Shown in pieces: positions 8,751 to 17,480 of a DNA stretch of 64,000 nucleotides. The stretch's first letter is position 1. Each line of letters begins with the position of its first letter. The notes under the pieces are model-generated. The model saw nothing but the letters and a program-made list of their open reading frames with translations. It was not told where the DNA came from and searched no databases. The position numbers and the translations under genes were made by a program. Source of the DNA: UTCFX2 sp963827155 (GTDB lineage: Bacteria; Chloroflexota; Anaerolineae; Anaerolineales; UBA4823); assembly GCA_963827155.1 (NCBI GenBank), contig CAWGZV010000002.1:1178001-1242000 (forward strand). Reading direction: 5' to 3'.

Positions 8751-9215
8751 ATGACCATGAATAAACCATCCTACCTTCTGATATTCGCCGGCATCCTGAG
8801 CTTTTGCGCCGCCGTCTTTCAAGCCGCCATCGCGCTGGTGCCGGCATGGAGCGCCGCCTTTGGCGCCGTCGATGCGCTGGTCTCCAACCCGAGTCTGCTG
8901 CTGGGGTCAGGTTTGCTGGTTGCGCTGCTGCTCGTGGTCTTTGGATTCTACGGGCTTTCGGGCGCTGGCGTGATTCGACACCTGCCCTTGCTGAGGTTGG
9001 GGCTGCTGGTGATCGGTTTGCTCTATTTGATGGTTGGGATCAACTTTATCTTCCAGGTGCTGGCGGTGCTTGGGATCCTGCCCTCCCTCCAGCCTGTGCC
9101 GCTCCATTTGATGCTGGTCACTTTTGGAGCGCTGCTCGCCGCGCTGGCGTACCTGATCGGGCTGGCCGCGAGCTGGAAGCGGCTGTCCAGCAAGCCTGCT
9201 CCGGCTGCGAGCTAA
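8751..9215 (+). CDS. Four-helix integral membrane protein, unknown function
   Basis: 154 residues, almost entirely hydrophobic, with four predicted membrane helices (about 5-28, 45-68, 78-105, 115-140) and a short basic tail. An AAAGG lies before the ATG; a second ATG two codons on is also possible. No enzyme motif is seen. It lies on the same strand as its neighbours with about 100 bases on each side. Confidence 0.7.
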   Translation: MTMNKPSYLLIFAGILSFCAAVFQAAIALVPAWSAAFGAVDALVSNPSLLLGSGLLVALLLVVFGFYGLSGAGVIRHLPLLRLGLLVIGLLYLMVGINFIFQVLAVLGILPSLQPVPLHLMLVTFGALLAALAYLIGLAASWKRLSSKPAPAAS

Positions 9216-9325
9216 ATTGAAGGCAGAGACATGCTGCAATCGCACTTCCTGCCACCCATGACCGCGGTTGTCGGAGGCAGTTTTGAGCAGCAGCCTGATT
9301 AAAAAAGAAGATTAAAGGAGCGGAG

Positions 9326-9709
9326 ATGAAGACAACCGTACTGCCGGAACAGCCGGAAGCGAAATCGCCAGCGGGCGCAGACATTCGCTATCTCATGGAC
9401 AGCGAGCGGGGCGGCATGATCCACAGCACCGTCCCGCCGCGCCAGGTCAATAAGGCGACCGTGCACGCCACGGTCAGCGAATTCTGGTATGTGCTGGAAG
9501 GCCGCGGCGAGATCTGGCGAGACAACGGGGTAGAGAGCGGGATCACCTCGCTCGAGCCGGGTACCTCAATCGACATCCCGGTTGGGACCGCGTTTCAATA
9601 TCGGAATATTTCGGAAAACGACTTGAAGTTCATCTGCATCACGATGCCTCCCTGGCCGGGGGACATCGAGGCGACTTATGTCAAGGGGATATGGGAGCCA
9701 ACGATTTAA
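9326..9709 (+). CDS. Cupin-domain protein
   Basis: 127 residues forming a single cupin barrel: ATVSEFWYVLEGRGEIW is the first cupin motif, followed by LEPGTSIDIPVGTAFQYRN for the second. Only part of the usual His/Glu metal ligand set is visible, so metal binding is uncertain. A GGAG precedes the ATG by 6 bases. Likely a small-molecule binding or isomerase-type protein; substrate unknown. Confidence 0.8.
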   Translation: MKTTVLPEQPEAKSPAGADIRYLMDSERGGMIHSTVPPRQVNKATVHATVSEFWYVLEGRGEIWRDNGVESGITSLEPGTSIDIPVGTAFQYRNISENDLKFICITMPPWPGDIEATYVKGIWEPTI

Positions 9710-9872
9710 TGCAGTGCGGCAGCCGAGTCGCGGTTCCATTTAAAGAGATCGGCAGGTAGAAATCCTCGATCAAAGGCTCAAATCCAGAAGCATCCCATCA
9801 TGGAGGATTCCCGGTTGTAGGGCAGGGATCAACGCCATCCTGCGCTCCTACTGAACAGCTAGGCGGCCGGAT

Positions 9873-10424
9873 TCAGGTATGTTTAGGCCGGTTCCAGAAG
9901 CTGGGGATCAGAAATGGGGTTTGAAGTTTATAGGTCAGGTATTCCTCGCCGAAACGGGTCTCCATTTCTTTTTCTTCAACCCGTTTGATATAGATCAGCA
10001 GCACGCCGGCAAATATCAATACCAGGATCACCGCGCCGATGGAATGGAAAAGCAGCGCCGCGCCCAGGTACATCCCAATCGCACCGGCTGCCATCGGGTT
10101 GCGGCAGTAGGTGTAGGGCGGCTGGACGATCAGCTTTTGGGTCGCCATCAGCGGCACCGGCGTCCCCAGTCCGAGGGTGAACTGGCTGTAGTTCGACCAA
10201 AAAGCAAACAGCAAACCCGGCAGGATCAACAAAAAACCGAGCAGGAGGTTATAGGGCGAGACCAGGATTGGGGAGAATTGGAAGATTTGGTCGAGCCATG
10301 CCCCCAGCTTAATAAAAATTATAGGCAAGATGAACAGGAAAATCGGCGCCAGGCACACCAGTAGCACAAAGCGCTGCTTTGGACTGTATTCACGGCGCGC
10401 CTGCTCGAGAAAATTATCTTTCAC
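9873..10424 (-). CDS. Isoprenylcysteine carboxyl methyltransferase-like membrane protein
   Basis: 183 residues with about four membrane helices. The C-terminal part has the family pattern: TYCRNPMAAGAIGMYLG, then a RVEEKEMETRFGEEYLTYK region that binds S-adenosylmethionine in ICMT/PEMT-type enzymes. It begins with GTG, preceded by AAGAAGG. Bacterial relatives methylate lipids or unknown substrates. It is transcribed against its neighbours, so probably a single-gene unit. Confidence 0.8.
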   Translation of the reverse strand: MKDNFLEQARREYSPKQRFVLLVCLAPIFLFILPIIFIKLGAWLDQIFQFSPILVSPYNLLLGFLLILPGLLFAFWSNYSQFTLGLGTPVPLMATQKLIVQPPYTYCRNPMAAGAIGMYLGAALLFHSIGAVILVLIFAGVLLIYIKRVEEKEMETRFGEEYLTYKLQTPFLIPSFWNRPKHT

Positions 10425-10590
10425 CGCTCAGAACCTTCTTAGGATCGTCTCCATCCGGGTTTATTCTAATGGCAAATCGGGCCATTGGGGATAAATTCCG
10501 GCGTTGGATTGGCTAAAATGGCTGCATGTAAAAGCGCCGAACACAGCCAGGCAGCTTCTTCTATCCACAGCTTGTGATAGAATAATTTTC

Positions 10591-11187
10591 ATGAAAAAGA
10601 TCATTGTTCTCACATTTGTTTCATTGGACGGCGTAATGCAGGCGCCGGGCGGACCAGACGAAGATTCCAGCAGCGATTTTAAGCTGGGCGGCTGGACAGT
10701 GCCCTACTTTGACGAGTTCCTCGGTAAGGTCATGGGCGAGCAAATGGGCAAGCCCTTCGACCTGCTCCTCGGGAGAAAGACCTTCGAGATCTTCGCTTCT
10801 TATTGGCCGCAGCACGAAGATGAATGGCCCGGGATCAACAGCATTACAAAGTATGTCGCATCGAATACCCTTCGATCTCACGAATGGAGCAACTCGGTCT
10901 TCTTGAAGGGCAGCGCAGCCGAATCGGTCAAAAAGCTGAAAGCGCAGGAAGGTCTCGACCTGCAGGTGCACGGCAGCGCGGCATTCCTCCAGACCCTGAT
11001 TGCCGAGGATCTGGTCGACGAGTTCTGGCTTAAGATTTTTCCGGTGACGCTCGGCACGGGAAAACGGCTGTTCGACAGCGGCACGATCCCGGCGGCATTT
11101 AAGCTGGTTGATTCGGCTGCTTCGCCCAGCGGGGTGATCGTCGCGAACTTCAAGCGAGCGGGAGAAGTCAAAACAGGATCATTCTAA
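10591..11187 (+). CDS. Dihydrofolate reductase/RibD-C family protein
   Basis: Opens MKKIIVLTFVSLDGVMQAPGG, the usual start of stand-alone RibD-C/DHFR-like proteins; the middle has DLLLGRKTFEIF and the C-terminal part LVDEFWLKIFPVTLGTGKRLF. The ATG at 10591 is preferred over an in-frame codon 29 residues upstream because the family begins there. 198 residues, normal length. Such proteins probably reduce a pteridine- or flavin-like substrate with NADPH. A terminator hairpin follows at 11218. Confidence 0.88.
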   Translation: MKKIIVLTFVSLDGVMQAPGGPDEDSSSDFKLGGWTVPYFDEFLGKVMGEQMGKPFDLLLGRKTFEIFASYWPQHEDEWPGINSITKYVASNTLRSHEWSNSVFLKGSAAESVKKLKAQEGLDLQVHGSAAFLQTLIAEDLVDEFWLKIFPVTLGTGKRLFDSGTIPAAFKLVDSAASPSGVIVANFKRAGEVKTGSF

Positions 11188-11217
11188 ATTGAGATGCTTC
11201 CACAAATTCAGGATTAA

Positions 11218-11246
11218 CCCTCTCCTATCACCAGGAGGGGGCTTTT
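11218..11246 (+). terminator. Rho-independent terminator
   Basis: CCCTCTCCT / AGGAGGGGG stem of nine pairs (one wobble) with a six-base loop, followed by CTTTTTAATTT, about 30 bases after the stop of the DHFR-like gene. Confidence 0.8.
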
Positions 11247-11480
11247 TAATTTCCCCCAACGAATGAAATGAGAACTTGAACATTAAAATGGCTGAGAATT
11301 TCTTTCCCTGCCGCTTGTAAAAGGACCAGAACCAGGCTGCCAGGGAATAGTCACTAATCCACCGAAAAGGGTGATCGTTTTAGGAATTCCGGCTATATAA
11401 TGTTAATAGTTTCAAATTTCTTGCCAACCGAATAGACCTCTTTAGGCCAGCTTTTCGAGCGCTTTGAAAGGAAATACCCG

Positions 11481-12710
11481 ATGAAGATCCATCATTTCCT
11501 GCTCCTGGCAGCTCTCCTGATCGCACCGCTGGTCCCTTTGACCCTCGCTCCAGACTATCCGAGCCTGCCAGACTCGCTCTCTTCGCCGAGTTTTGGCTAC
11601 ACCATACATTTCGAAGACGACAACCCCTATAACCCGGCCTCACCTGGGGCCAGCCCCGACCTGGATTACATGCCAGCGGCGCAGGCGCAGCGCATGGTCG
11701 ACGCATGCAACAATTCCGCCTCAGCTTCGCCGGGCAATCCGAACGGTATGCACGTGGGCTACACAAATTTGGGTTTCGATGAGCCAGAGTTCTTTGGTTC
11801 TACCCGAAACCTATACACCTATAACTGCTCCGATTGCGACTCCGGCGGCGCCACAACTGATGCGATTCTCATGCCGGCCACCATGTACATCAGCGCCTCG
11901 GAGCAGTGCATTCGCGCTGTCGCCGGTCACGAGCTGTTCCACCACGTCCAGATGGCATACTTCGGCGCCAGCAATTGGGGGAGCTGGTTGCATCCTGCGG
12001 AAGGCACGGCGCGCATGATGCAGGACAAGATCTATAACGACCTGGACGCCTGGAACGGAGCAGGCTGCTGCTGCGGTTATGTGGGCGAGGTGAACGGCAT
12101 CTTGAGCAGCCCCAATAATGTTCTCTGGGATTTGACCTACCCTTCGGCGCTGTGGTGGACTTACCTTGCCGAGCAGCTCGGCACCACCACCGCTGAACCT
12201 CACGCTGGCGCTGATTTCATCCAACAACTATGGGTGCGGATTGAGGCAAACAACAACCCGCCAGACCTGGTCAAGGCGGTGCGGGAGGCAATCGCCCATT
12301 TCACCAGCACCAGCCTGGAAGCCCTGTTCCAGGATTTCACCGTCGCCAATTACACCAAACGAATGGACCTGTCCCTGCTCTCCCAGCCGCAGGATTACCG
12401 CTACCAGGATGAGAACGATGGGAATGGACTGATTTTCGGCAGTGTGGGGATGACCTGGACCGGCTCGCCGCCCCAGACCGCCGGCTCGGATGTCGTGCGA
12501 TGGGGGGCGCGCTATTTCGAAGCGAATGTCTCTGGGTGCGGTGAAGGGGTAGTCGGTTTTCATTCCACCGGTGGGAGGGCGGCTACACGCTGGTTCCCAT
12601 CAAAGGCACAGACGATGTGCAAGCGATCTATCAAGCCACTGTGGACAATTATTCGAAAGCTTTTCTGCAGCACAGCGCAAGCCCTTATTCTAAACTCGGG
12701 GTTGTGGTGA
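11481..12710 (+). CDS. Frameshifted secreted protein, part 1: zinc-metalloprotease-like region
   Basis: First piece of a gene that seems to run from 11481 to 15702. It begins with a signal peptide (MKIHHFLLLAALLIAPLVPL) and contains GHELFHHVQMAYFG, an HExxH zinc-protease motif, followed by EGTARMMQD, where a downstream Glu could be a third zinc ligand. The true reading leaves this frame near 12570: the neighbouring frame reads WEGGYTLVPIKGTDDVQAIY and continues into part 2, so the last 40-50 residues of this piece are out of frame. Normal relatives are large secreted or cell-surface proteases of unknown substrate. A GAAAGGAAA lies upstream of the ATG. Confidence 0.75.
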   Translation: MKIHHFLLLAALLIAPLVPLTLAPDYPSLPDSLSSPSFGYTIHFEDDNPYNPASPGASPDLDYMPAAQAQRMVDACNNSASASPGNPNGMHVGYTNLGFDEPEFFGSTRNLYTYNCSDCDSGGATTDAILMPATMYISASEQCIRAVAGHELFHHVQMAYFGASNWGSWLHPAEGTARMMQDKIYNDLDAWNGAGCCCGYVGEVNGILSSPNNVLWDLTYPSALWWTYLAEQLGTTTAEPHAGADFIQQLWVRIEANNNPPDLVKAVREAIAHFTSTSLEALFQDFTVANYTKRMDLSLLSQPQDYRYQDENDGNGLIFGSVGMTWTGSPPQTAGSDVVRWGARYFEANVSGCGEGVVGFHSTGGRAATRWFPSKAQTMCKRSIKPLWTIIRKLFCSTAQALILNSGLW

Positions 12711-13951
12711 CCGGGGGCGACATCGCCTCAACTTACACCTACACTTTTGACTGCGGAAAAGCCACCCTGACTATTCGCGAGCCCATGCATCCCGATCCAA
12801 TCGCTTATGTTGGAAAGCATAACGCGCCGGAACCTTTCCTGATCAAGCTGCGCGTCGTGGGTCCGGTTTCGCTCGGTTCTCCATCGGTCGAGGGGCTGGA
12901 GAGCAGCGATTTCACGGTGTTTGTTGGCGACCCATACGATCCTGAGAACGAAGCAGAGGTGCTGAGCGGGGCTTACATTCAGGGGGAATATTGGCTGGTG
13001 GCGCAGGCGCCGGAAAAGCCAGCTGCGACTCCCGAGATGTACAACCTGACGGTTGAGCTGGGAAAGATCGATGCGGCAACGAACGAGGGAGCGGTAGTAT
13101 ATTCCAAAAGGACCGTGGACCAGATCCTGGTGATAGATCGATCGGCCAGCATGCTCTCTCCGGCGCTCAGTTCCAAGATCAACGCTGCCAGGATGGCCGG
13201 CAAGCTGTTCGTCGATTCCGCCCGCAGCGATGACTATACGGGAGTAGTCAGTTTCAGCGGCGATAATATGGAGCCCAATGATGACTCTAAGCTGGATTTC
13301 GCGCTCAACCCGGTCACTCCTGACAACCGTATCGACGCCAAAAAAGCGATTGATTCGATCGTGACCCAAAATATGACTTCCATCGGGGACGGCCTGAATC
13401 GGGCTTACACAGAGACCGTCCTTTCGGGCCACGGGCGGCCCTCGCCGCCGGCTGAACGTTGGATCGTCTTGCTGAGCGACGGGATGGAAAATGAAGCGTT
13501 ATTCTGGTCAGCCGTGCGGGATACCATCAAAAACAACCAGATCAAAATCAATGCGATTGCATTAGGTCCGCAGAGCGACCAGCCATTGATGCAGTCGATC
13601 GCGGCATATACCGGCGGGCGCTACTATTATGTGGACCTTCCCCCCACGATGGCGAGCAGTGCGGGTATTGGGGCACCCGGTGGCGCCGGGGCGCCTGACG
13701 CAGCGCCTCAACTGCCGCTGATGCTCGGCGATGCATATGCCCTCTCAGCCGAGCGGATCCAGGCCCATGAACGCCTCTGGGAGAGCAGCGGATCGATGGA
13801 CAGCCACGAGCGCCTGCTGCTCAGCCTCAATGTCAAGGAAGGCGGCATCGAGGATCCGCTTTTCACTTACGCCTGGAGCGGAGGCGAGATGGTGGATTTC
13901 GACCTCGAGGACCCATCTGGGACACATTGCTGGGGACATTCCGGGCGCTGA
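12617..13951 (+). CDS. Frameshifted secreted protein, part 2: von Willebrand factor A domain
   Basis: Continuation of the gene starting at 11481; the shown start is a GTG inside the gene, not a real initiation site. After a beta-rich region it has a VWA domain with the metal-site motif DRSAS (QILVIDRSASM), then TSIGDGLNRAY and WIVLLSDGMENE. The frame is lost near 13925, where removing one A restores HIAGDIPGAEVYC. More shifts follow near 14010 (extra G in CCCGGG), 14047 (extra A) and 14226 (extra G). VWA domains mediate metal-dependent adhesion or complex formation. Confidence 0.75.
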   Translation: MQAIYQATVDNYSKAFLQHSASPYSKLGVVVTGGDIASTYTYTFDCGKATLTIREPMHPDPIAYVGKHNAPEPFLIKLRVVGPVSLGSPSVEGLESSDFTVFVGDPYDPENEAEVLSGAYIQGEYWLVAQAPEKPAATPEMYNLTVELGKIDAATNEGAVVYSKRTVDQILVIDRSASMLSPALSSKINAARMAGKLFVDSARSDDYTGVVSFSGDNMEPNDDSKLDFALNPVTPDNRIDAKKAIDSIVTQNMTSIGDGLNRAYTETVLSGHGRPSPPAERWIVLLSDGMENEALFWSAVRDTIKNNQIKINAIALGPQSDQPLMQSIAAYTGGRYYYVDLPPTMASSAGIGAPGGAGAPDAAPQLPLMLGDAYALSAERIQAHERLWESSGSMDSHERLLLSLNVKEGGIEDPLFTYAWSGGEMVDFDLEDPSGTHCWGHSGR

Positions 13952-14222
13952 AGTGTATTGTGACGATAATCATGTCACGATCCGCCTGCCCTACCTGGAA
14001 CCCGGGCGAATGGCGCATATCCCTGGAGGCTGGCGCCTCCACGCCCAGATTATATGGCCAGCCTGTCTGGCATCAACCGCCTCGGTGCACAGCTGCGCCT
14101 GTTTTTTGGGGCATATGGCGGCGATCTGGATGGATTTCCGACCAATCAGTTCCCGATCGGCAAGCCGATGCCGATCATCGCCAGCCTGACCGACATGAAA
14201 GGGCCAGTGCTGGACGCCAGGA

Positions 14223-15702
14223 TTGCGGGCAACAGTCGAGCATCCCGATGGGACGAAGATGACCCTGCCGCTCTACGATGACGGCAGCCACAACGATAAT
14301 CTGATAGGGGACGGCATCTACGGCGGTTTGTATTACCGCACTACGGTTGGCAGCAAAACCCACCAGGCGGATACGGTCTACAGCCGGCGCGGCAGCTACA
14401 ACGTGATAGTGGAGGCGGAGGGCGAGGATAACTACGAAGAGTACTTCCAGCGGGTTGTCAAAGGCTCTTTCAGCGTGATCGTCCCACGCGAAACAGGCGG
14501 CGATTTCCAAGACAGCGACAAGGATACTTTAACTGACCTGTACGAAAAACAACATCCCTGCCTGAACTACCTTATTGCTGACAGCCATCTGGATCCTGAC
14601 CTGGATGGGCTGATCAGCCTGGAAGAGTTCAACCTGGGCACCGACCCTTGCAGCGGCGATACAGATAACGGCGGCGAAAACGATGGATCGGAAATCGAGT
14701 TTGGCAAGCAACCGCTGGACAATGGCGATGACGACGTGCCGCCCCCGATCGATGTCGGCGTGATCGACCAGGTGTCAAATGACCTGGGAGATCCGGGAAT
14801 AAAAGCAAACGCCAACCTGATCCGCTACCCGGCCAGCAAGGAATACAAGTTTATTCGCCTTTTCCGTCGGGTGAGCTTGAGCCAGCCATTCGAATTTTTC
14901 AAAGAGTTTGGAGCGCAGGATTATGGCGGGCTGTACCTCGATGAAAGCCTGACCCCTGGCGTCGAATATTCTTACCGCCTGGTAGGTGTGACCAGCGCAG
15001 GGGCTCAAAGCGCTCCAAGCGGCGAATTCAGAGGCACCCCGAGTGCCCACCCCTTTCCACCGGTCGGCGGGATCACGATCAACAACCACGCCCGTTTCGT
15101 CACATCGAACCTGGTGAAACTGCACCTGCCTTTGAACTTCGCGACCTTTACCACCGCGACAGAGCGATCTGCTTACCAAGCCGGGATGTCGATGGTGATC
15201 GCCAACAACCCAAAGCTTAGCGGTGTCAAGTGGCAGGTCTACAGCCAGGACCCGGATTGGATTCTGGCGCCTGACGGCAGCGGGCACGCGATTGTCTATG
15301 TCAAATTCATGGATGAGTATGGGAACCAATCGGAGGTCTATCACGCCGAGGTAGATGTCCGCCCCAGCCAAACCTTAGGCAGCATCCACCTGCGGGTCTT
15401 GCTGGACACCCGGTTCTCCCTGGAACCCACGCGGCCATTGATGCTCCCCGCGGCAATCACCTTGCCCGGCGCGATCGTGCTGGCAGAGGATCGAGCCTCT
15501 CCTGCCGCCAGCTTTCACCGATGAGAACGGCTTTGCCACCCTTGGGAACCTGCCCCCGGGATTTTACCGGCTGTTCATCCAATACCCCGGATGGCAACCT
15601 CTTCTGACCCACCAGATCCAGGTAAACGGAGGCGAAACGGTCGAGCTGAGCAACCAAACTCTACCTCCCTGGTTGATCTACCTGCCTGCAACTCTGAAAT
15701 AA
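14223..15702 (+). CDS. Frameshifted secreted protein, part 3: calcium-binding repeats and C-terminus
   Basis: Last piece of the gene starting at 11481. It starts in the middle of ATVEHPDGTKMTLPLYDDG, has a thrombospondin-3/EF-hand-like calcium region (DSDKDTLTDLYE, DPDLDGLISLEEFNLGTD) and then fibronectin-type beta segments. The frame is broken near 15515; the following frame reads FTDENGFATLGNLPPGFYRL and ends in WLIYLPATLK at a TAA at 15700-15702. In total about 1400 residues would be encoded by the repaired gene. Six shifts without internal stops suggest recent inactivation or sequence errors. Confidence 0.7.
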
Positions 15703-15747
15703 GATCCAGCAGCCCAGCTTACACCGCTCAAATCTGCGATGGACTGG

Positions 15748-16173
15748 CTATTCAGGCAGCTCAAGGCGCAGCAGCACCAGCGGGATTTCCCGTTCGGTCA
15801 TTTTCCCGTATCTGGCATAAGCGGGGGCGGCGGCGATCACTCCCTGCCATGCATCCTCGCGGGCTTCGCCGATAAGCAGCTCGGCGTTGGCGTGCATTAC
15901 TTTATCCAGCACCTGCAGGGTGACTCGAGAATTGCCCCTTAGATTGAGATACCAGGCTGGATTCTTGGGCTGCCCACCGTTTGAAGCTACGACAACAAAA
16001 CCATCTTTATGGTCGAAACCGCCCAAAGGGGTTGTATGGGTCTTGCCGCTCTTGCGCCCGGTGGTGGTGAGCAGAAGGACTTTAATCCCGCTCATGTTTC
16101 CCCAAATTCTTCCTCCCGAACGCCGATAGATCCAAATATGGACCGCCGAAAACAGCTTGAAGAGAAATTTCAT
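15748..16173 (-). CDS. F420-type (Ddn-fold) nitroreductase family protein
   Basis: 141 residues: LLTTTGRKSGKTHTTPLGG, then VVVASNGGQPKNPAWYLNL and GNSRVTLQV, the hallmark pattern of deazaflavin-dependent nitroreductases. The N-terminal amphipathic helix (MKFLFKLFSAVHIWIYRRSG) is usual in this family and may sit on the membrane. It converges with the broken VWA gene. Second of four family members in this window. Confidence 0.85.
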   Translation of the reverse strand: MKFLFKLFSAVHIWIYRRSGGRIWGNMSGIKVLLLTTTGRKSGKTHTTPLGGFDHKDGFVVVASNGGQPKNPAWYLNLRGNSRVTLQVLDKVMHANAELLIGEAREDAWQGVIAAAPAYARYGKMTEREIPLVLLRLELPE

Positions 16174-16343
16174 CGAGATCCTTCCGAAATGAGATCAACT
16201 TTCTCTTATTGTACACCGGCTTCGACGCAGTTCTATAATGCCTAATTGAGTAGTCGCGCTGTTTCGACCGACACAATCCTAACCAGGTGAGGTTCCACCT
16301 GCCGTGCAGCTTTGCCCCCAACTTGATCATCCCCAGCGGCTTA

Positions 16344-16916
16344 TCAGGCATGCCTGTTTATTCTCTTCGCGAGATAGATATCCGGCTTCCCATACCCGTT
16401 CGCATCCGGCAAAACACCAACCAAAGTGAATCCATTCTTCATATAGAATTCGTATGGATGCCCGTGGATGTTTTTTATGCTCTGCAGCTGCCCAAGCACA
16501 TCTGGGTAAAGGTCTTTTCCAGATATACTGGTCTTTCCTGATTCATCATCTGAACCTAACCATAGCGTGATCCCGCCTCGAAGCGCCACCTCATGCTCGA
16601 GAGCTGAGATTAGTGCTGAACCTATTCCTCTCCTCTGGAACTCGATGCGGACCACAAGTGGATGCAGCTCGTAGACATGGCCGTCATACTGCGGGATGCC
16701 GCCAATCCAACCCACTACACTTCCCGAGGAAATTGCCACCAGACTGATCCGCTCTGGTGTCAGGGACTCGCGGACCTCTTCAAGGGCTGATTCCGCCGTC
16801 GGCCACGCATCAGGGAAGAAAACCTTTGATACCGAGTACAGCAAATCGGCCGTCTGTGCTATTCGCCCTTCACGCTGGGCATCGAGATTCTCGATGGAAA
16901 AATCAGTGTGGTTCAT
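16344..16916 (-). CDS. GNAT acetyltransferase of the AAC(6')-like aminoglycoside acetyltransferase type
   Basis: 190 residues. From about residue 55 the sequence follows the AAC(6')-Ii pattern closely: VVGWIGGIPQYDGHVYELHP, the acetyl-CoA loop RRGIGSAL, RGGITLWLGSDDE, DLYPDVL, HPYEFYMKNGF and VGVLPDANGYGKPDI. In that family acetyl-CoA is used to acetylate the 6'-amino group of aminoglycosides. An environmental homologue may have another amine substrate; resistance is not shown by sequence alone. It stands alone between short intergenic stretches. Confidence 0.8.
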   Translation of the reverse strand: MNHTDFSIENLDAQREGRIAQTADLLYSVSKVFFPDAWPTAESALEEVRESLTPERISLVAISSGSVVGWIGGIPQYDGHVYELHPLVVRIEFQRRGIGSALISALEHEVALRGGITLWLGSDDESGKTSISGKDLYPDVLGQLQSIKNIHGHPYEFYMKNGFTLVGVLPDANGYGKPDIYLAKRINRHA

Positions 16917-17033
16917 TCCTGGTGGTCCATCCTCCCCAAGCTGTCATCCCAATATCCATCGAACGATCTTCACCGCCGGCAAAGACAGTCGCCTCAGCGC
17001 CGAACGGCTCAGCTCGACACCTCGAACCGTAAA

Positions 17034-17066
17034 GTAGGGTGCGTTGAAAACGCACCATCCCCGCTA
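17034..17066. repeat. REP-like palindrome, copy 1 (beside RAYT remnant)
   Basis: GTAGGGTGCGTT then GAA then AACGCACC: an 8-base-pair stem (17038-17045 with 17049-17056) in a block ending ATCCCCGCTA. It lies just outside the 3' end of the transposase remnant. Confidence 0.7.
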
Positions 17067-17444
17067 TTCTCCACATCGCATCGATTCGATCTTTTCCGCA
17101 ACCGCATCTCCCCAACCTTTCTCATAAAACCCCATTCTTTCATAACGGTGGAAGCTCGTCCATGGCCATTCCGCTGGGCGCTTCACCAAACCATGTCTAA
17201 CCGGGTTGTAATGAATATAATCCAAATGGTGGTTCAAATCCTGCTCGTCCCAGATCGTATGCTCCCAAAAACGTCTCTGCCAGATGGCGGCCTCGCCTTT
17301 TTGCAGGCGTGAAGGATTGGGCTCGCCTCCTGGTCCAATGTTTGTCAGGATGGGAGCGCGACCGAATGTGACTGTTGTGAAGAAAAAGGTCCCGCCTTCG
17401 ATCATCGAACGCCGGTATTCGGGCATGCGGAAATTGTAATACAT
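17064..17444 (-). pseudogene. REP-associated tyrosine transposase (RAYT) with an internal deletion
   Basis: 126 residues. The N-terminus (MPEYRRSMIEGGTFFFTTVTFGRAPILTN, here from residue 8) and C-terminus (AIWQRRFWEHTI, HLDYIHYNPVRHGL) are those of RAYT proteins of the Y1/HUH superfamily, but the middle, with the HUH His pair, is missing: after ILTN comes an unrelated short Gly/Pro segment and then the catalytic-Tyr-side helix. Full-length members are usually longer by roughly 40-60 residues. The remaining protein should not cut DNA. It is bracketed by REP-like palindromes, as expected for RAYT genes. Confidence 0.75.
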
Positions 17445-17447
17445 CTC

Positions 17448-17480
17448 GTAGGGTGGGTCAGCGACCCATCCTACATGCTA
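17448..17480. repeat. REP-like palindrome, copy 2 (beside RAYT remnant)
   Basis: GTAGGGTGGGTC / GACCCATCCTAC stem of 12 pairs (one G-T) with loop AGC, followed by ATGCTACC. It lies just upstream of the RAYT start and shares the GTAGGGTG head with copies at 17034 and 36147. Confidence 0.75.
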
